Shown here piece after piece: positions 8,281-17,005 of a DNA stretch of 64,000 nucleotides (position 1 is its first letter; each line of letters starts with the position of its first letter). The position numbers and the translations under genes were made by a program. The notes beneath the pieces were generated by a model. The model was not told the origin of the DNA. It saw only the letters and a list, made by a program, of their open reading frames with translations, and made no database searches. The stretch covers positions 1 through 64,000 of the forward strand of contig JBPOFN010000025.1 of NCBI GenBank assembly GCA_051251725.1, read 5' to 3'. The DNA is from JALZUE01 sp051251725. GTDB taxonomy: Bacteria > Pseudomonadota > Gammaproteobacteria > Enterobacterales > Alteromonadaceae.

Positions 8281-10113
8281 ATGACCATAGCAATTAAGCC
8301 TTCTCTGTTATTGATATTCACTGCTCTATTAACTTCTGGCTGTCAAAAAGCAGCTGAACACGCTGATGAGCAGCACTTACCTAAGCAGGCACAGCCACAA
8401 ACTGTTGACGATTTTTTACAACAGGTAGAAAACGAAAAAATAAAGCTCGGTATTAACGAAGCGCGCACTGCTTGGATTAATCAAAACTTTATTACTGACG
8501 ACACTTCAAAACTTGCAGCTGAAGCTTCGCAAAAATTAAATGATGCTAATGTTGATTTTGCCATTCAAGCTGCTGATTTTAATAAACAAACTGTTACAGC
8601 TGATCAGCGCAGAAAACTGAATATTTTAAAGCAGAGCATAGTGTTACCCGCGCCGCAAGATCCGGTTAAATCGGCAAAACTTGCTGAAATATCAACTAAG
8701 TTAAACAGTTTATACGGCAAAGGCAGCTACACCAACGCGCAAGGAAAAACCTTAAACCTTGGTGAAATGGCTAAAATAATGGCACAGTCGCGTGATGCCG
8801 ACGAGCTATTAGAAATATGGCAAGGTTGGCGTGAAGTAGCCATTGAAATGAAACCGCTCTATCAGCAACAAGTGGCATTAAGTAATGAAGGTGCCAAAAC
8901 ATTAGGTTATCAAGATGTCGGCGCGATGTGGCGATCTAATTACGATATGCCCGCTGACGATTTTTCCCAAGAACTGGACCGCTTATGGTTACAAATAAAA
9001 CCTTTATATGATGATTTACATTGTTATGTAAAAACTAAATTAACCCAAGAATATGGTCAGCAAGTCATGCCAAGTGATGGCACAATTCCAGCACATTTAT
9101 TAGGTAATATGTGGGCACAATCTTGGGGCAATATTTATCCCTTGGTCGCGCCCGCAGACGCTGATCCTGGATATGATTTAACTGCGCAGTTAAAACAACA
9201 TAATTATGACGAAATCAAAATGGTGAAAACCGCCGAGAAATTTTTCACCTCCATTGGCTTTGACCCCTTGCCAGACACCTTTTGGCAATATTCGCTATTC
9301 ACCAAACCTAAAGACCGAGATGTGGTCTGTCATGCATCAGCTTGGAGCATGGACGGACAAGACGATATTCGCATAAAAATGTGTATTGAAAAAAATGCAG
9401 AAGACTTTTCAACCATACATCACGAATTAGGCCATAGCTTTTATCAACGTGCGTATAAAGAACAATCAGTTTTTTATCAAACCAGTGCTAATGACGGTAT
9501 TCATGAAGCAATTGGCGATACCATCGCACTTTCCATCACACCAAAATACTTAAAAAAAATCGGCTTGATTGACACTATTCCTGATGAATCAAAAGACATT
9601 GGCCTATTAATGAAAATGGCATTGGAAAAAATTGCTTTTATTCCGTTCGGTTTGTTAGTGGATCAATGGCGCTGGCAAGTGTTTTCTGGCGCCGTTAAAC
9701 CTGAGCAATATAACCAAGCATGGTGGCAATTACGTAAAAAATATCAAGGGATCAGCGCTCCAGTCGCACGTAATGATAATGCGTTTGACCCCGGCGCTAA
9801 ATATCATATTCCAGGTAATACGCCTTATTCACGCTACTTTTTAGCGCATATTCAGCAATTTGAATTTCATAAAGCGCTATGTGAAATTGCTGGCAATACC
9901 GATCCTATTCACCGCTGTTCTATCTACCAAAGTAAAGCCGCCGGAGATAAATTAAATGAAATGCTAACCATGGGCGCTAGTAAACCATGGCAGCAAGCGT
10001 ATAAAATATTAACCAACAGCGAAAAAATGGATGCTACGGCGATTTTAGATTATTTCGCGCCATTACACCGCTGGTTAAAAGATAAAAATGCTAAGCAGCA
10101 ATGTAGCTTTTAG
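8281..10113 (+). CDS. Peptidase M2 family (ACE-like) dipeptidyl carboxypeptidase, exported
   Basis: A 610-residue zinc peptidase of the angiotensin-converting-enzyme family. The zinc site is complete: H381-E-L-G-H385 and the third ligand E409 in HEAIGD, 24 residues on, exactly as in ACE. The family signatures FDPGAKYHIPG and YSRYFLA follow near the C terminus. The N terminus is hydrophobic and ends in TSGC (C21), a lipobox-like site with a weak -3 position, so it is probably a lipoprotein facing the periplasm. It stands alone, with long spacers on both sides. Likely role: releasing C-terminal dipeptides from peptides for nutrition. Confidence 0.92.
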   Translation: MTIAIKPSLLLIFTALLTSGCQKAAEHADEQHLPKQAQPQTVDDFLQQVENEKIKLGINEARTAWINQNFITDDTSKLAAEASQKLNDANVDFAIQAADFNKQTVTADQRRKLNILKQSIVLPAPQDPVKSAKLAEISTKLNSLYGKGSYTNAQGKTLNLGEMAKIMAQSRDADELLEIWQGWREVAIEMKPLYQQQVALSNEGAKTLGYQDVGAMWRSNYDMPADDFSQELDRLWLQIKPLYDDLHCYVKTKLTQEYGQQVMPSDGTIPAHLLGNMWAQSWGNIYPLVAPADADPGYDLTAQLKQHNYDEIKMVKTAEKFFTSIGFDPLPDTFWQYSLFTKPKDRDVVCHASAWSMDGQDDIRIKMCIEKNAEDFSTIHHELGHSFYQRAYKEQSVFYQTSANDGIHEAIGDTIALSITPKYLKKIGLIDTIPDESKDIGLLMKMALEKIAFIPFGLLVDQWRWQVFSGAVKPEQYNQAWWQLRKKYQGISAPVARNDNAFDPGAKYHIPGNTPYSRYFLAHIQQFEFHKALCEIAGNTDPIHRCSIYQSKAAGDKLNEMLTMGASKPWQQAYKILTNSEKMDATAILDYFAPLHRWLKDKNAKQQCSF

Positions 10114-10169
10114 TGATCTCTATATCACAAGTTAAAACTGCAATTTCAACTTTTAACTAAGCACAGATA

Positions 10170-10200
10170 AGGCTTGAGTTCATTGATTTGACTCAAGCCT
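10170..10200. terminator. 10-bp hairpin downstream of the M2 peptidase gene
   Basis: AGGCTTGAGT (10170-10179) and ACTCAAGCCT (10191-10200) pair around an 11-nt loop, 57 bp past the stop. There is no T tract, so termination would be weak or Rho-assisted. Confidence 0.45.
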
Positions 10201-10390
10201 GCAACTTCAGTCCTCAATTAAGCGAGTAATAAAGCTCTATTGCTGTTTATTACCAGCTTAATTTTTAGCGCTCAATTCTCAGTTCCCGTACTTAATCTGC
10301 AACTCTGCAACTTTTAATTCTCAGTTTACATAAAGATTAAAGACTCAAAAGATATAAAATTAAATTCGATAAATACTTACAAATAGCTAC

Positions 10391-10423
10391 AAACACAAAT
10401 GATAACAATTATCATTTGTGTTT
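10391..10423. promoter_or_regulatory. Fur box
   Basis: A perfect 15-bp inverted repeat (AAACACAAATGATAA 10391-10405, CAA centre, complementary arm 10409-10423). Its centre TGATAACAATTATCA (10400-10414) matches the 7-1-7 Fur consensus TGATAATnATTATCA at all but one position. It lies 57 bp upstream of the 151-residue gene and implies iron control of that operon. Confidence 0.85.
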
Positions 10424-10470
10424 ATGCGTTTTATATACTATCTTTATAAAAAATAATTAAGGAGATTGAA

Positions 10471-10926
10471 ATGAACGAATGGCAAACATGGTTATTAACC
10501 GGAAATGAATGTTATCAAAAAGCACAATGGCTTAACGCTGAGTATTATTATTTAGCCGCTGAAAAACAACTCTATACCCTTTGGCAAGAGCAGAAAAACA
10601 GTGTCGAGTTATTGATGGCGTGGATTTGCGCCAATCATAATTTAGCCGCGGTTTATGAACAACAAGATGACAGACATGTGTCTTTGCAATATTTATTGTC
10701 TCCTCATAAACGGATGTTGAAATTAAGCCAAAATATCAATAGTAGTACTAATGATAATAACGATGAAGCACTGACACTAATGGCGATTAAAGCGCTAAGT
10801 ATTACCTATCCACCTATTGTCGCTTATCGAAAAAAATATACCCTTTGCCAAGATTGCTACCAAGCATTAAACGATTTCAATGCTTTAAAAAATCGCCAAG
10901 CGCAGCTCAAAGCTCGCAGTCATTAA
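10471..10926 (+). CDS. TPR-like cytosolic protein (DUF2753-like), first gene of Fur-box operon
   Basis: A 151-residue protein without signal peptide or membrane segment. Helical repeats of TPR type are visible (GNECYQKAQWLNAEYYYLAA; HNLAAVYEQQDD). A C-terminal stretch has CQDCYQ. The pattern, including an N-terminal W and NLAxVYE, resembles DUF2753 proteins of Vibrio and relatives, but that match is from memory. A strong AAGGAG precedes the ATG. A Fur box lies upstream, and a 35-codon ORF and a NiSOD-type maturation protease gene follow with minimal gaps, so a role in metal or superoxide-dismutase maturation is inferred. Confidence 0.6.
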   Translation: MNEWQTWLLTGNECYQKAQWLNAEYYYLAAEKQLYTLWQEQKNSVELLMAWICANHNLAAVYEQQDDRHVSLQYLLSPHKRMLKLSQNINSSTNDNNDEALTLMAIKALSITYPPIVAYRKKYTLCQDCYQALNDFNALKNRQAQLKARSH

Positions 10927-10941
10927 CATAAGGAGTAAAAA

Positions 10942-11049
10942 ATGATTTATCAACTCATTAAAAATTTGGATGAGAAATGGCAGTTTCCCACGTTATTCGG
11001 TGAACAAAGCCAAAAACAACAAGAGCACAATGAGCATGTTCGGATTTAA
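10942..11049 (+). CDS. 35-residue ORF at the position expected for sodN (possible sodN remnant)
   Basis: An ATG at 10942 follows AAGGAG at good spacing and opens 35 codons ending at TAA 11047-11049. The peptide starts MIYQLIKNLDEKWQF, an amphipathic stretch resembling NiSOD leader peptides. It has no HCDxPCG nickel hook and no four-helix body, so it cannot be an active NiSOD. It overlaps the start of the following protease gene in another frame. It may be an internally deleted sodN, or a small peptide substrate of the protease. Confidence 0.4.
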   Translation: MIYQLIKNLDEKWQFPTLFGEQSQKQQEHNEHVRI

Positions 11050-11344
11050 AATTTGGAAAGTTAGTGATAATTCAATGGCGCCGAGTATTCCCAAAAACAG
11101 TTATGTTTTAGTTAACCACTGGTTTAATTTACATTGGACAAGATTAGAAAGCTTAGTGTTAATTCAACATCACTTTTATGGCATTATTTTAAAGAAAATA
11201 GCTTTAATTGATCGAAATGGCTTTATTTGGAGCCGAAGTGAACACCACGACAGTTTACCTATTGAACAATTTGGCCCAGTAAATGCCAAGCAAATTATTG
11301 GTCATGTGCTTTTTGTTTTTAAGCAAAAAGCACATGACCAATAA
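11030..11344 (+). CDS. sodX: Nickel-type superoxide dismutase maturation protease (SodX-like, S24/S26)
   Basis: About 104 residues from ATG 11030 (a second ATG at 11036 is possible; the frame opens at 10970, but those extra codons overlap the preceding small ORF). It is a soluble signal-peptidase-I-like serine protease: the catalytic Ser lies in NSMAPSIP, the Lys in IILKKIAL, and the C-terminal box is FGPVNAKQIIGHV. There is no membrane anchor, as in SodX, which cleaves the NiSOD leader. No intact sodN is adjacent, which is unusual. The last codons form one arm of a perfect 21-bp inverted repeat. Confidence 0.72.
   Translation: MSMFGFKIWKVSDNSMAPSIPKNSYVLVNHWFNLHWTRLESLVLIQHHFYGIILKKIALIDRNGFIWSRSEHHDSLPIEQFGPVNAKQIIGHVLFVFKQKAHDQ
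11295..11344 (+). terminator. Perfect 21-bp inverted repeat over the sodX 3' end
   Basis: Arms 11295-11315 and 11324-11344 are perfectly complementary around an 8-nt loop. The whole hairpin, including the TAA stop, lies inside the coding region. No T tract follows. Confidence 0.7.
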
Positions 11345-11414
11345 TCAATACTGAACCCGATTGTGAGAGTAATTAATCGCGATTAATTAGAGGGTAACTG
11401 AGAAAATAAGGTAT

Positions 11415-12272
11415 TTACTCAGTTTCTTGTGCTTCACTGATACGATCTAAGCGGTCTTGCTCTTCTTGAAAAGCGGCTTTAATTTCTTCTAAAACAGTAT
11501 CAACATCAGCAGCATCGGTACTTTCTTCAAATAAGCCGGTTAGTTCAGTCTCTGGCGTTAATTCCGCTTGTTCATACAAAGACCACATTTCTTGCGCATA
11601 TTTGCTGCTTTTTAATTCTGGCGCAAATTGGCTGTAATAATTAGTCATATTTTGCACATCACGAGCAAGCATGCTTTTCGCATTATTATTGGCTGAAGCG
11701 TCAACGGCTTGCGGTAAATCGATGATCACTGGACCATATTGATCAACCAACACATTAAACTCAGATAAATCACCATGAATAATACCAGCGCATAACATCC
11801 GCATAATATAAACCATCACTACTTCGTGATCTTCTATCGCTTGCTCTGCTGACATCATGACATCATTAAGACGCGGTGCGACATCGCCCTCTTGATCTGT
11901 GATCAATTCCATCAACAAGACGCCATCAAAACAGCCAAAAGGATGCGGTACACGAACACCTGCCGCAGCAAGCGTGCAAAGCGCATCGACCTCAGCATTT
12001 TGCCAAGCTTCTTCTTGTTGATTACGACCATATTTAGAGCCTTTTTCCATGGCTCGGGCACGGCGGCTATTACGGCTTTTTCTACCTTCTTGGTATTGTG
12101 CTGCTTTTTTAAAGCTGCGTTTGTTCGCTTCTTTATAGACTTTTGCACAACGAATTTCGTCGCCACAGCGGACCATAAATACAGTAGCTTCTTTACCGCT
12201 CATTAACTGGCAGATCACTTCATCAACGAGACCGTCGTCGACCAAGGGTTGTATACGTTTAGGGATTTTCAT
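11415..12272 (-). CDS. RIO1-family serine protein kinase
   Basis: A 285-residue kinase of the bacterial RIO type. Seen: the P-loop region SGKEATVFMV (28-37), the ATP-binding Lys in CAKVYK, the catalytic loop HGDLSEFNVL and the metal-binding Asp in IIDLPQAVD. A basic linker (KSRNSRRARAMEKGSKYG) and an acidic tail flank the core. Bacterial members are poorly characterised; some are linked to stress. It is encoded alone, convergent with the sodX operon. Confidence 0.9.
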   Translation of the reverse strand: MKIPKRIQPLVDDGLVDEVICQLMSGKEATVFMVRCGDEIRCAKVYKEANKRSFKKAAQYQEGRKSRNSRRARAMEKGSKYGRNQQEEAWQNAEVDALCTLAAAGVRVPHPFGCFDGVLLMELITDQEGDVAPRLNDVMMSAEQAIEDHEVVMVYIMRMLCAGIIHGDLSEFNVLVDQYGPVIIDLPQAVDASANNNAKSMLARDVQNMTNYYSQFAPELKSSKYAQEMWSLYEQAELTPETELTGLFEESTDAADVDTVLEEIKAAFQEEQDRLDRISEAQETE

Positions 12273-12572
12273 TGCGTCGTTATACCTTAGATCTGCGTCG
12301 GATGATATATCAAATTAAAATCTTTCGATGGATATAAGGTGATTTTTGTGATTTTGCTGAACTTTTGCTCATTTTTTCGATGATAAGCCAAAAATAATGT
12401 CTATCTCTGAAACTATAAACTTAACGAACGAACGCTAATTTAGCCATTTAACAAGGTTAATGACACTCTTTACTCGTTAAGATTAACGCTAATCTCGTCG
12501 CTGATAGCCTGTTAATTTAACCCCCAATAAAGTGAAGTTATTTATTACAGCTAAACTGGTATTGAGCAATAA
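12273..12572. other. Spacer with no feature seen
   Basis: 300 bp between rio and the membrane-bound regulator gene. No plausible coding region or strong hairpin was seen. Confidence 0.5.
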
Positions 12573-13829
12573 TTAAGGGCTATTCCAAATAATTTTACTT
12601 TTTATCGGCGATGATGAAATTAGTTTATGGCCGATGTCTTCGCCATTTATACTCGATATTTTAAATAACAACTCGACATTGTCACTATTGTTTATCGGAT
12701 AACTATTAATGGAATGTTCAAATTCGTTATTCGACGATTTGTTATCACTAGTTAGGAACCAGCTTAACCATAAAAGTGAAGAGTCAGTATATCCGGCGAT
12801 AATGTAAATCTTATTTTTTCTCGGGCCATCAACTTTGGCAAACAGACCATAATCATTATATTTATTTTGAATATTCTCAGGTGCGGGGTATAAAATGTTA
12901 CTATTTTTTACTGCTAAGTATTGCTTATCAGCCGCGTAATCAAATTTTGATGCCTTAAAATAATTACTTAATATTCCCATGTTATTGAAGTGACCAATAT
13001 AGATTATATTGGCTTGTTTAATATCATTAATTGTCAGCTCAGAAGCAAAAATTACCGGCGTAAAACGAAAATTATCTGAAAGAGATAAAATATTTTTTAA
13101 CGCTAACGTTAAGCTTTTACTTATCCCATTGTTGCTATCATTCTTAATACCTTGTGTACTGTTGTCATTGACGAAATCTTCAACGTTATCGCCTAATACA
13201 ATAATGTTTTTGTGGTTTGGTTTTATATATTCATCCCAAATTGGAGAGTTAGTGACCTGAGCTGATAGTGGTCGTTTGAGTTTACCATCACTTAACATAA
13301 AAAAATGTAGCGCTAAAGTTAACAAGCAAAAACCAATGGCAATTATAGGGTAATGATTTAATAAGCTATTAATGGCGTTTTTAGGCGCGATATTGTTAAT
13401 AGTCTCTGCTGTATGAGGCTGTATATTAGGCTTTAAGTGCGGCTCTGTCAGGCTAGCAAGGTGCGGCTCAATTCCCGATTCATTTTTAATCACTTCCAAC
13501 CGATATTCACCTACTGGTATCTCAATATAATGTGTTTCGTTTTTTCCTTCATTGAGATAATACTCTGCCAGTTTTTTTCTCAATCGCGAGATATGAACAC
13601 GCACCGAAGCATCTTCCGAAGAATTAAATTCAGCCGTTTTACCAAATACATTCATCGCAATTTCAAGCTCTTTCGGATAAAGAACGTTACTGCTATCAAT
13701 ATTATTAATTTCTTTTGATACTAGGTACGCTAATAATTTTATCAGGTTAGATGAACGACCAATCGAACTAGCTTCTTTTATCTTTAGAAGTTGTGAAAGT
13801 AAGTATTCCTCTGTTATAAAACTTTTCAT
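12573..13829 (-). CDS. Membrane-anchored winged-helix transcriptional regulator (ToxR/CadC-like architecture)
   Basis: 418 residues: an N-terminal winged-helix domain (about 1-113, recognition helix near SVRVHISRLRKKLAEYY 76-91, ending in the wing YIEIPVGEYRLEV), a linker, one membrane segment (161-179) and a periplasmic domain of about 238 residues. This is the ToxR/CadC plan, in which a periplasmic signal alters DNA binding without phosphorylation. The periplasmic part is not recognised. It is divergent from a secreted protein gene, its likely target. Three TGTTAC-type half-sites lie in the shared promoter region. Confidence 0.75.
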   Translation of the reverse strand: MKSFITEEYLLSQLLKIKEASSIGRSSNLIKLLAYLVSKEINNIDSSNVLYPKELEIAMNVFGKTAEFNSSEDASVRVHISRLRKKLAEYYLNEGKNETHYIEIPVGEYRLEVIKNESGIEPHLASLTEPHLKPNIQPHTAETINNIAPKNAINSLLNHYPIIAIGFCLLTLALHFFMLSDGKLKRPLSAQVTNSPIWDEYIKPNHKNIIVLGDNVEDFVNDNSTQGIKNDSNNGISKSLTLALKNILSLSDNFRFTPVIFASELTINDIKQANIIYIGHFNNMGILSNYFKASKFDYAADKQYLAVKNSNILYPAPENIQNKYNDYGLFAKVDGPRKNKIYIIAGYTDSSLLWLSWFLTSDNKSSNNEFEHSINSYPINNSDNVELLFKISSINGEDIGHKLISSSPIKSKIIWNSP

Positions 13830-13858
13830 TATTATACTTTTAACCCTATTTTCATCAG

Positions 13859-13898
13859 TGTTACATACGTTAAAGTAATGTTACAAATAAAAGTAACA
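13859..13898. promoter_or_regulatory. Candidate operator: three TGTTAC half-sites
   Basis: TGTTAC occurs at 13859-13864 and again exactly 20 bp on at 13879-13884. The second is followed by the inverted GTAACA at 13893-13898 (TGTTAC-N8-GTAACA). The array lies between the divergent regulator and secreted-protein genes, close to the regulator start. Confidence 0.5.
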
Positions 13899-14013
13899 AA
13901 TATCGATTAACCGTTTCATCACTCGATTTTTCACATTCTACGTAGACCTACAGCTAGTGACAATTGTAGATTAGTGATTAATTAATTTACTCAATGCTCA
14001 AGGCAGTTAATTC

Positions 14014-14922
14014 ATGAAAATAACTTTATTTATAGTGACCAGCTTCGTTCTATTATCGTCATTCGCTCAAGCCAACTCGTCCGGCTGGAATTTCAAAAAT
14101 AATCGTATTGCTATCAGCGCTGATGGTAATAATGAGCCTGATATTTACCATTTCTGGCAGACCGCCGATCCTGACGATTGGGGCGCAACACCGGCATCAT
14201 TAGCCATTATTGCAAAATTGAAACAACAAAAGAATCTCGTACATTTTTCATATAACAACTTCATCAATTCACCACCTCATTATTCAGCTACCAATGAAAT
14301 GGATATTGGCATACAAGGCGCAATTAATCATTGGCATTATAAGCCGTCTAAATTTTTTGATGTCAGTGCAAATTATCAAATATCACTCAATCACTTAGTC
14401 GAAGTTATTGAAGTATCAACTAAAGAAAACCCACTTTATTTTATTCATATGGGGCCATCTGAATTTTTTTATCGGGCAGTTGAATTTGTCATAAAACGAG
14501 GTAAAAAAGCAAGTCTTGCTCACCTTTATGTTATTTCACATAGTGGCTATAACGACGCCCACCTTAGAAGAGGCGATACCAAATTTGATAAAATGCCGGT
14601 ACCTGAACATTTAACACATCATACATTAAAGCAAGCACTTGAATTAAGTGGCAATAAAATTAATTACAAGCGAATAAAAGATCAAAATGGTGATTGGGAT
14701 CCGACACTACTTTGGCATTCTAAACATGATTGGTCGGTATGGCAGTGGATGAAAGATCATAGCGATAAAAGTATTGGCTGGATTTACGATCGCATGAAAA
14801 AACACCCTAAAGGCGTAGCTGACTTTTCTGATGCCGGTATGGTTTACTTTTTATTGACCGGTGACGAGAACGGCAGTCCAGAGAAATTCAAAAAGTTAAT
14901 TGGCAAAGGCATAAATATATAA
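14014..14922 (+). CDS. Secreted protein of unknown function (nucleoside-hydrolase-like, DUF1593-related fold suspected)
   Basis: 302 residues with a clear signal peptide (about 1-20, ending AQA). The mature start NRIAISADGNNEPD, then DPDDWGATPASLAIIAKL and LVHFSYNNFI, recall a family of marine and planctomycete secreted proteins with Asp-rich metal-site-like loops similar to nucleoside hydrolases. A reaction cannot be assigned. Its divergent partner is a membrane-anchored winged-helix regulator with repeated half-sites between them, so expression probably answers a periplasmic signal. Confidence 0.6.
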   Translation: MKITLFIVTSFVLLSSFAQANSSGWNFKNNRIAISADGNNEPDIYHFWQTADPDDWGATPASLAIIAKLKQQKNLVHFSYNNFINSPPHYSATNEMDIGIQGAINHWHYKPSKFFDVSANYQISLNHLVEVIEVSTKENPLYFIHMGPSEFFYRAVEFVIKRGKKASLAHLYVISHSGYNDAHLRRGDTKFDKMPVPEHLTHHTLKQALELSGNKINYKRIKDQNGDWDPTLLWHSKHDWSVWQWMKDHSDKSIGWIYDRMKKHPKGVADFSDAGMVYFLLTGDENGSPEKFKKLIGKGINI

Positions 14923-15115
14923 CTTGTGTGATGGTTATATAGATAAAAAGCACTAGGAAATGAATCATTACCATGCCGCTTTGACAAGACCAAAGCGGCT
15001 AGTTGAACTCACGCTTTTGCGATTTACTGAACACAACAGCGGCAAGAGCCTATATTGACCCAGATGTTTGTTTAAGCCTGCCTTAAAATCAGAATCGCTT
15101 AATATTTTCAGGCCA

Positions 15116-15150
15116 CAAAAAAACCAACTTAAGGTAAGTTGGTTTTTATT
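15116..15150 (-). terminator. Bidirectional terminator of rimO
   Basis: AAACCAACTT (15121-15130) and AAGTTGGTTT (15136-15145) close a 5-nt loop. On the minus strand the stem is followed by seven T, 50 bp past the rimO stop. Confidence 0.85.
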
Positions 15151-15197
15151 TGCTAAAGCTGCTTGAGGAGCTAGAGAACAATTAAAAGAGAAAAAAA

Positions 15198-16643
15198 CTA
15201 ATCCTCTACTCTCACGCCCCAAACATCATGTTCATCTGCATGAATAATTTGTACCCAAATTTGATCGCCCGGCTCAGCATCAAAATCATCAGACAAATAC
15301 ACTTTACCATCAACTTCTGGTGCATCCATATATGAACGGCCAACAATACCAAGATCATTCACTTCATCAACCAGAATTAAATACTCTTGGCCAATGCGTG
15401 CTTGTAATTTTTCACTGCTTATTTTCGCTTGTACCGCCATAAAACGCTGTAAACGCTCTTCCATTACTTCGGGAGATACATGATCAGGTAAGGCATTAGC
15501 CGTAGCGCCTTCAACCGGCGAATATTTAAAACAGCCAACACGGTCTAACTGCGCTGCTTCTAAAAAGTCTAATAGCTCTTCAAACTCTTCTTCGGTTTCG
15601 CCAGGAAAACCGACAATAAAGGTTGAACGGATCACTAACTCAGGACAAATTTCTCGCCACTTTTTGATCCGCTCTAAAACCCGGTCTGAACTACCAGGGC
15701 GCTTCATTAATTTCAAAATACGTTTGTTAGCATGCTGAAACGGAATATCTAAATACGGCAAAATTTTACCATCGCGCATTAACGGAATGATATGGTCAAC
15801 ATGCGGATATGGGTAAACATAATGTAAACGCACCCAAACGCCCTGCTTTGATAATTCTTCACAAAGCTGTTGCATATGGGTTTTAACCGGCATGCCGTCC
15901 CAAAAATCAGTTTTGTGTTTAACATCAACACCGTAAGCTGAGGTGTCTTGCGAAATAACCAATAATTCTTTTACGCCAGCTTTCACTAAACGCTGTGCTT
16001 CACCTAATACATCGCCAATTGGCCGTGAGTCTAAATCACCACGCATTGATGGGATAATGCAGAAAGTACAACGGTGGTTACAACCTTCAGATATTTTCAA
16101 ATAGGCATAATGTTTAGGGGTTAATTTAACGCCCTGCGGCGGTACTAAATCAATAAACGGATTATGCTTTGGTTTCGCTACGTGCTGATGAACTTGTGTT
16201 AACACTTCATCGTAAGCATGTGGACCTGTAACGCCTAAAACATTAGGGTGCAGCTCAATAATTTCGTCTTTTTTCGCACCTAAACAGCCCGTTACCAATA
16301 CTTTACCGTTTTCAGCTAACGCTTCACCAATGGTATCAAGTGACTCTTGCACGGCGCTGTCAATAAAACCACAGGTATTTACAATCACCATTTCAGCATC
16401 AGCATACGAGTTAACCACATCATAACCTTCGGTACGAAGCTGAGTCAGAATACGCTCTGAGTCGACCAAGTTTTTTGGACAGCCAAGGCTTACAAAACCA
16501 ATTTTTGCCGCTTTAGTTTCAGTAACATTTACTTGGCTTTGCGCTTCAATCATCTTAGCGGGAATTTCTAAAGTAGTGGTTTGGCTTGCTGCCGAATTAC
16601 TACTTTGTATAGCTGTTTGTGGGTCGAATTGTTCTACAGTCAT
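15198..16643 (-). CDS. rimO: Ribosomal protein S12 methylthiotransferase RimO
   Basis: A 481-residue radical SAM enzyme that methylthiolates Asp-89 of ribosomal protein S12. An N-terminal MTTase domain carries three cluster cysteines (GCPKNLVDSE, NTCGFID, GCLG). The radical SAM motif GCNHRCTFC follows, then a C-terminal TRAM domain. It is about 40 residues longer than E. coli RimO because of a low-complexity N-terminal extension before KIGFVSLGCPK; the real start could be internal. Single gene with its own terminator. Confidence 0.95.
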   Translation of the reverse strand: MTVEQFDPQTAIQSSNSAASQTTTLEIPAKMIEAQSQVNVTETKAAKIGFVSLGCPKNLVDSERILTQLRTEGYDVVNSYADAEMVIVNTCGFIDSAVQESLDTIGEALAENGKVLVTGCLGAKKDEIIELHPNVLGVTGPHAYDEVLTQVHQHVAKPKHNPFIDLVPPQGVKLTPKHYAYLKISEGCNHRCTFCIIPSMRGDLDSRPIGDVLGEAQRLVKAGVKELLVISQDTSAYGVDVKHKTDFWDGMPVKTHMQQLCEELSKQGVWVRLHYVYPYPHVDHIIPLMRDGKILPYLDIPFQHANKRILKLMKRPGSSDRVLERIKKWREICPELVIRSTFIVGFPGETEEEFEELLDFLEAAQLDRVGCFKYSPVEGATANALPDHVSPEVMEERLQRFMAVQAKISSEKLQARIGQEYLILVDEVNDLGIVGRSYMDAPEVDGKVYLSDDFDAEPGDQIWVQIIHADEHDVWGVRVED

Positions 16644-17005
16644 TGGTGTCTCAACTTGCTTTTATGGTAATACCGGTGCTTTTACTCATAAGAGCAGCGT
16701 CATAATTAATAATTTCACAGTTAGTAAACTCAATAATCGCTAAGAATCAAAAATAACTTAGCGGATCACCTAGAATGAGTACTTAAACTGCCGTTTAATG
16801 TGCGGGATTATACAGGAATCTTAGTTGCGGGTGAATGGCTTTGTTTTGTTGTTATTTCAAGCTCATCGTGTGGTGATTAAATTCCTTCTAAAACGCCAAG
16901 TTAGCCGCGGTTCAGCGAATGTTTTTTATTTGCTGATACTAGACGAGTTCCATTTAAAGGACTAATCTAATTAATAATGATAAAAACTAAAGATTTTAAC
17001 TACCT
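16644..17005. other. Divergent promoter region, no specific site seen
   Basis: 362 bp between rimO and the binding-protein gene. It must hold both promoters; no convincing palindrome or coding region was seen. Confidence 0.5.

Noticed and set aside
10970..11029. N-terminal extension of the SodX-like protein
   Set aside because: The extra residues are not SodX-like and lie inside the preceding 35-codon ORF that has a good ribosome site; ATG 11030 or 11036 fits better.
14968..15222. An 84-codon minus-strand open frame ahead of rimO
   Set aside because: It runs through the rimO terminator hairpin and overlaps the rimO 3' end in another frame, with no ribosome site or recognisable protein pattern.
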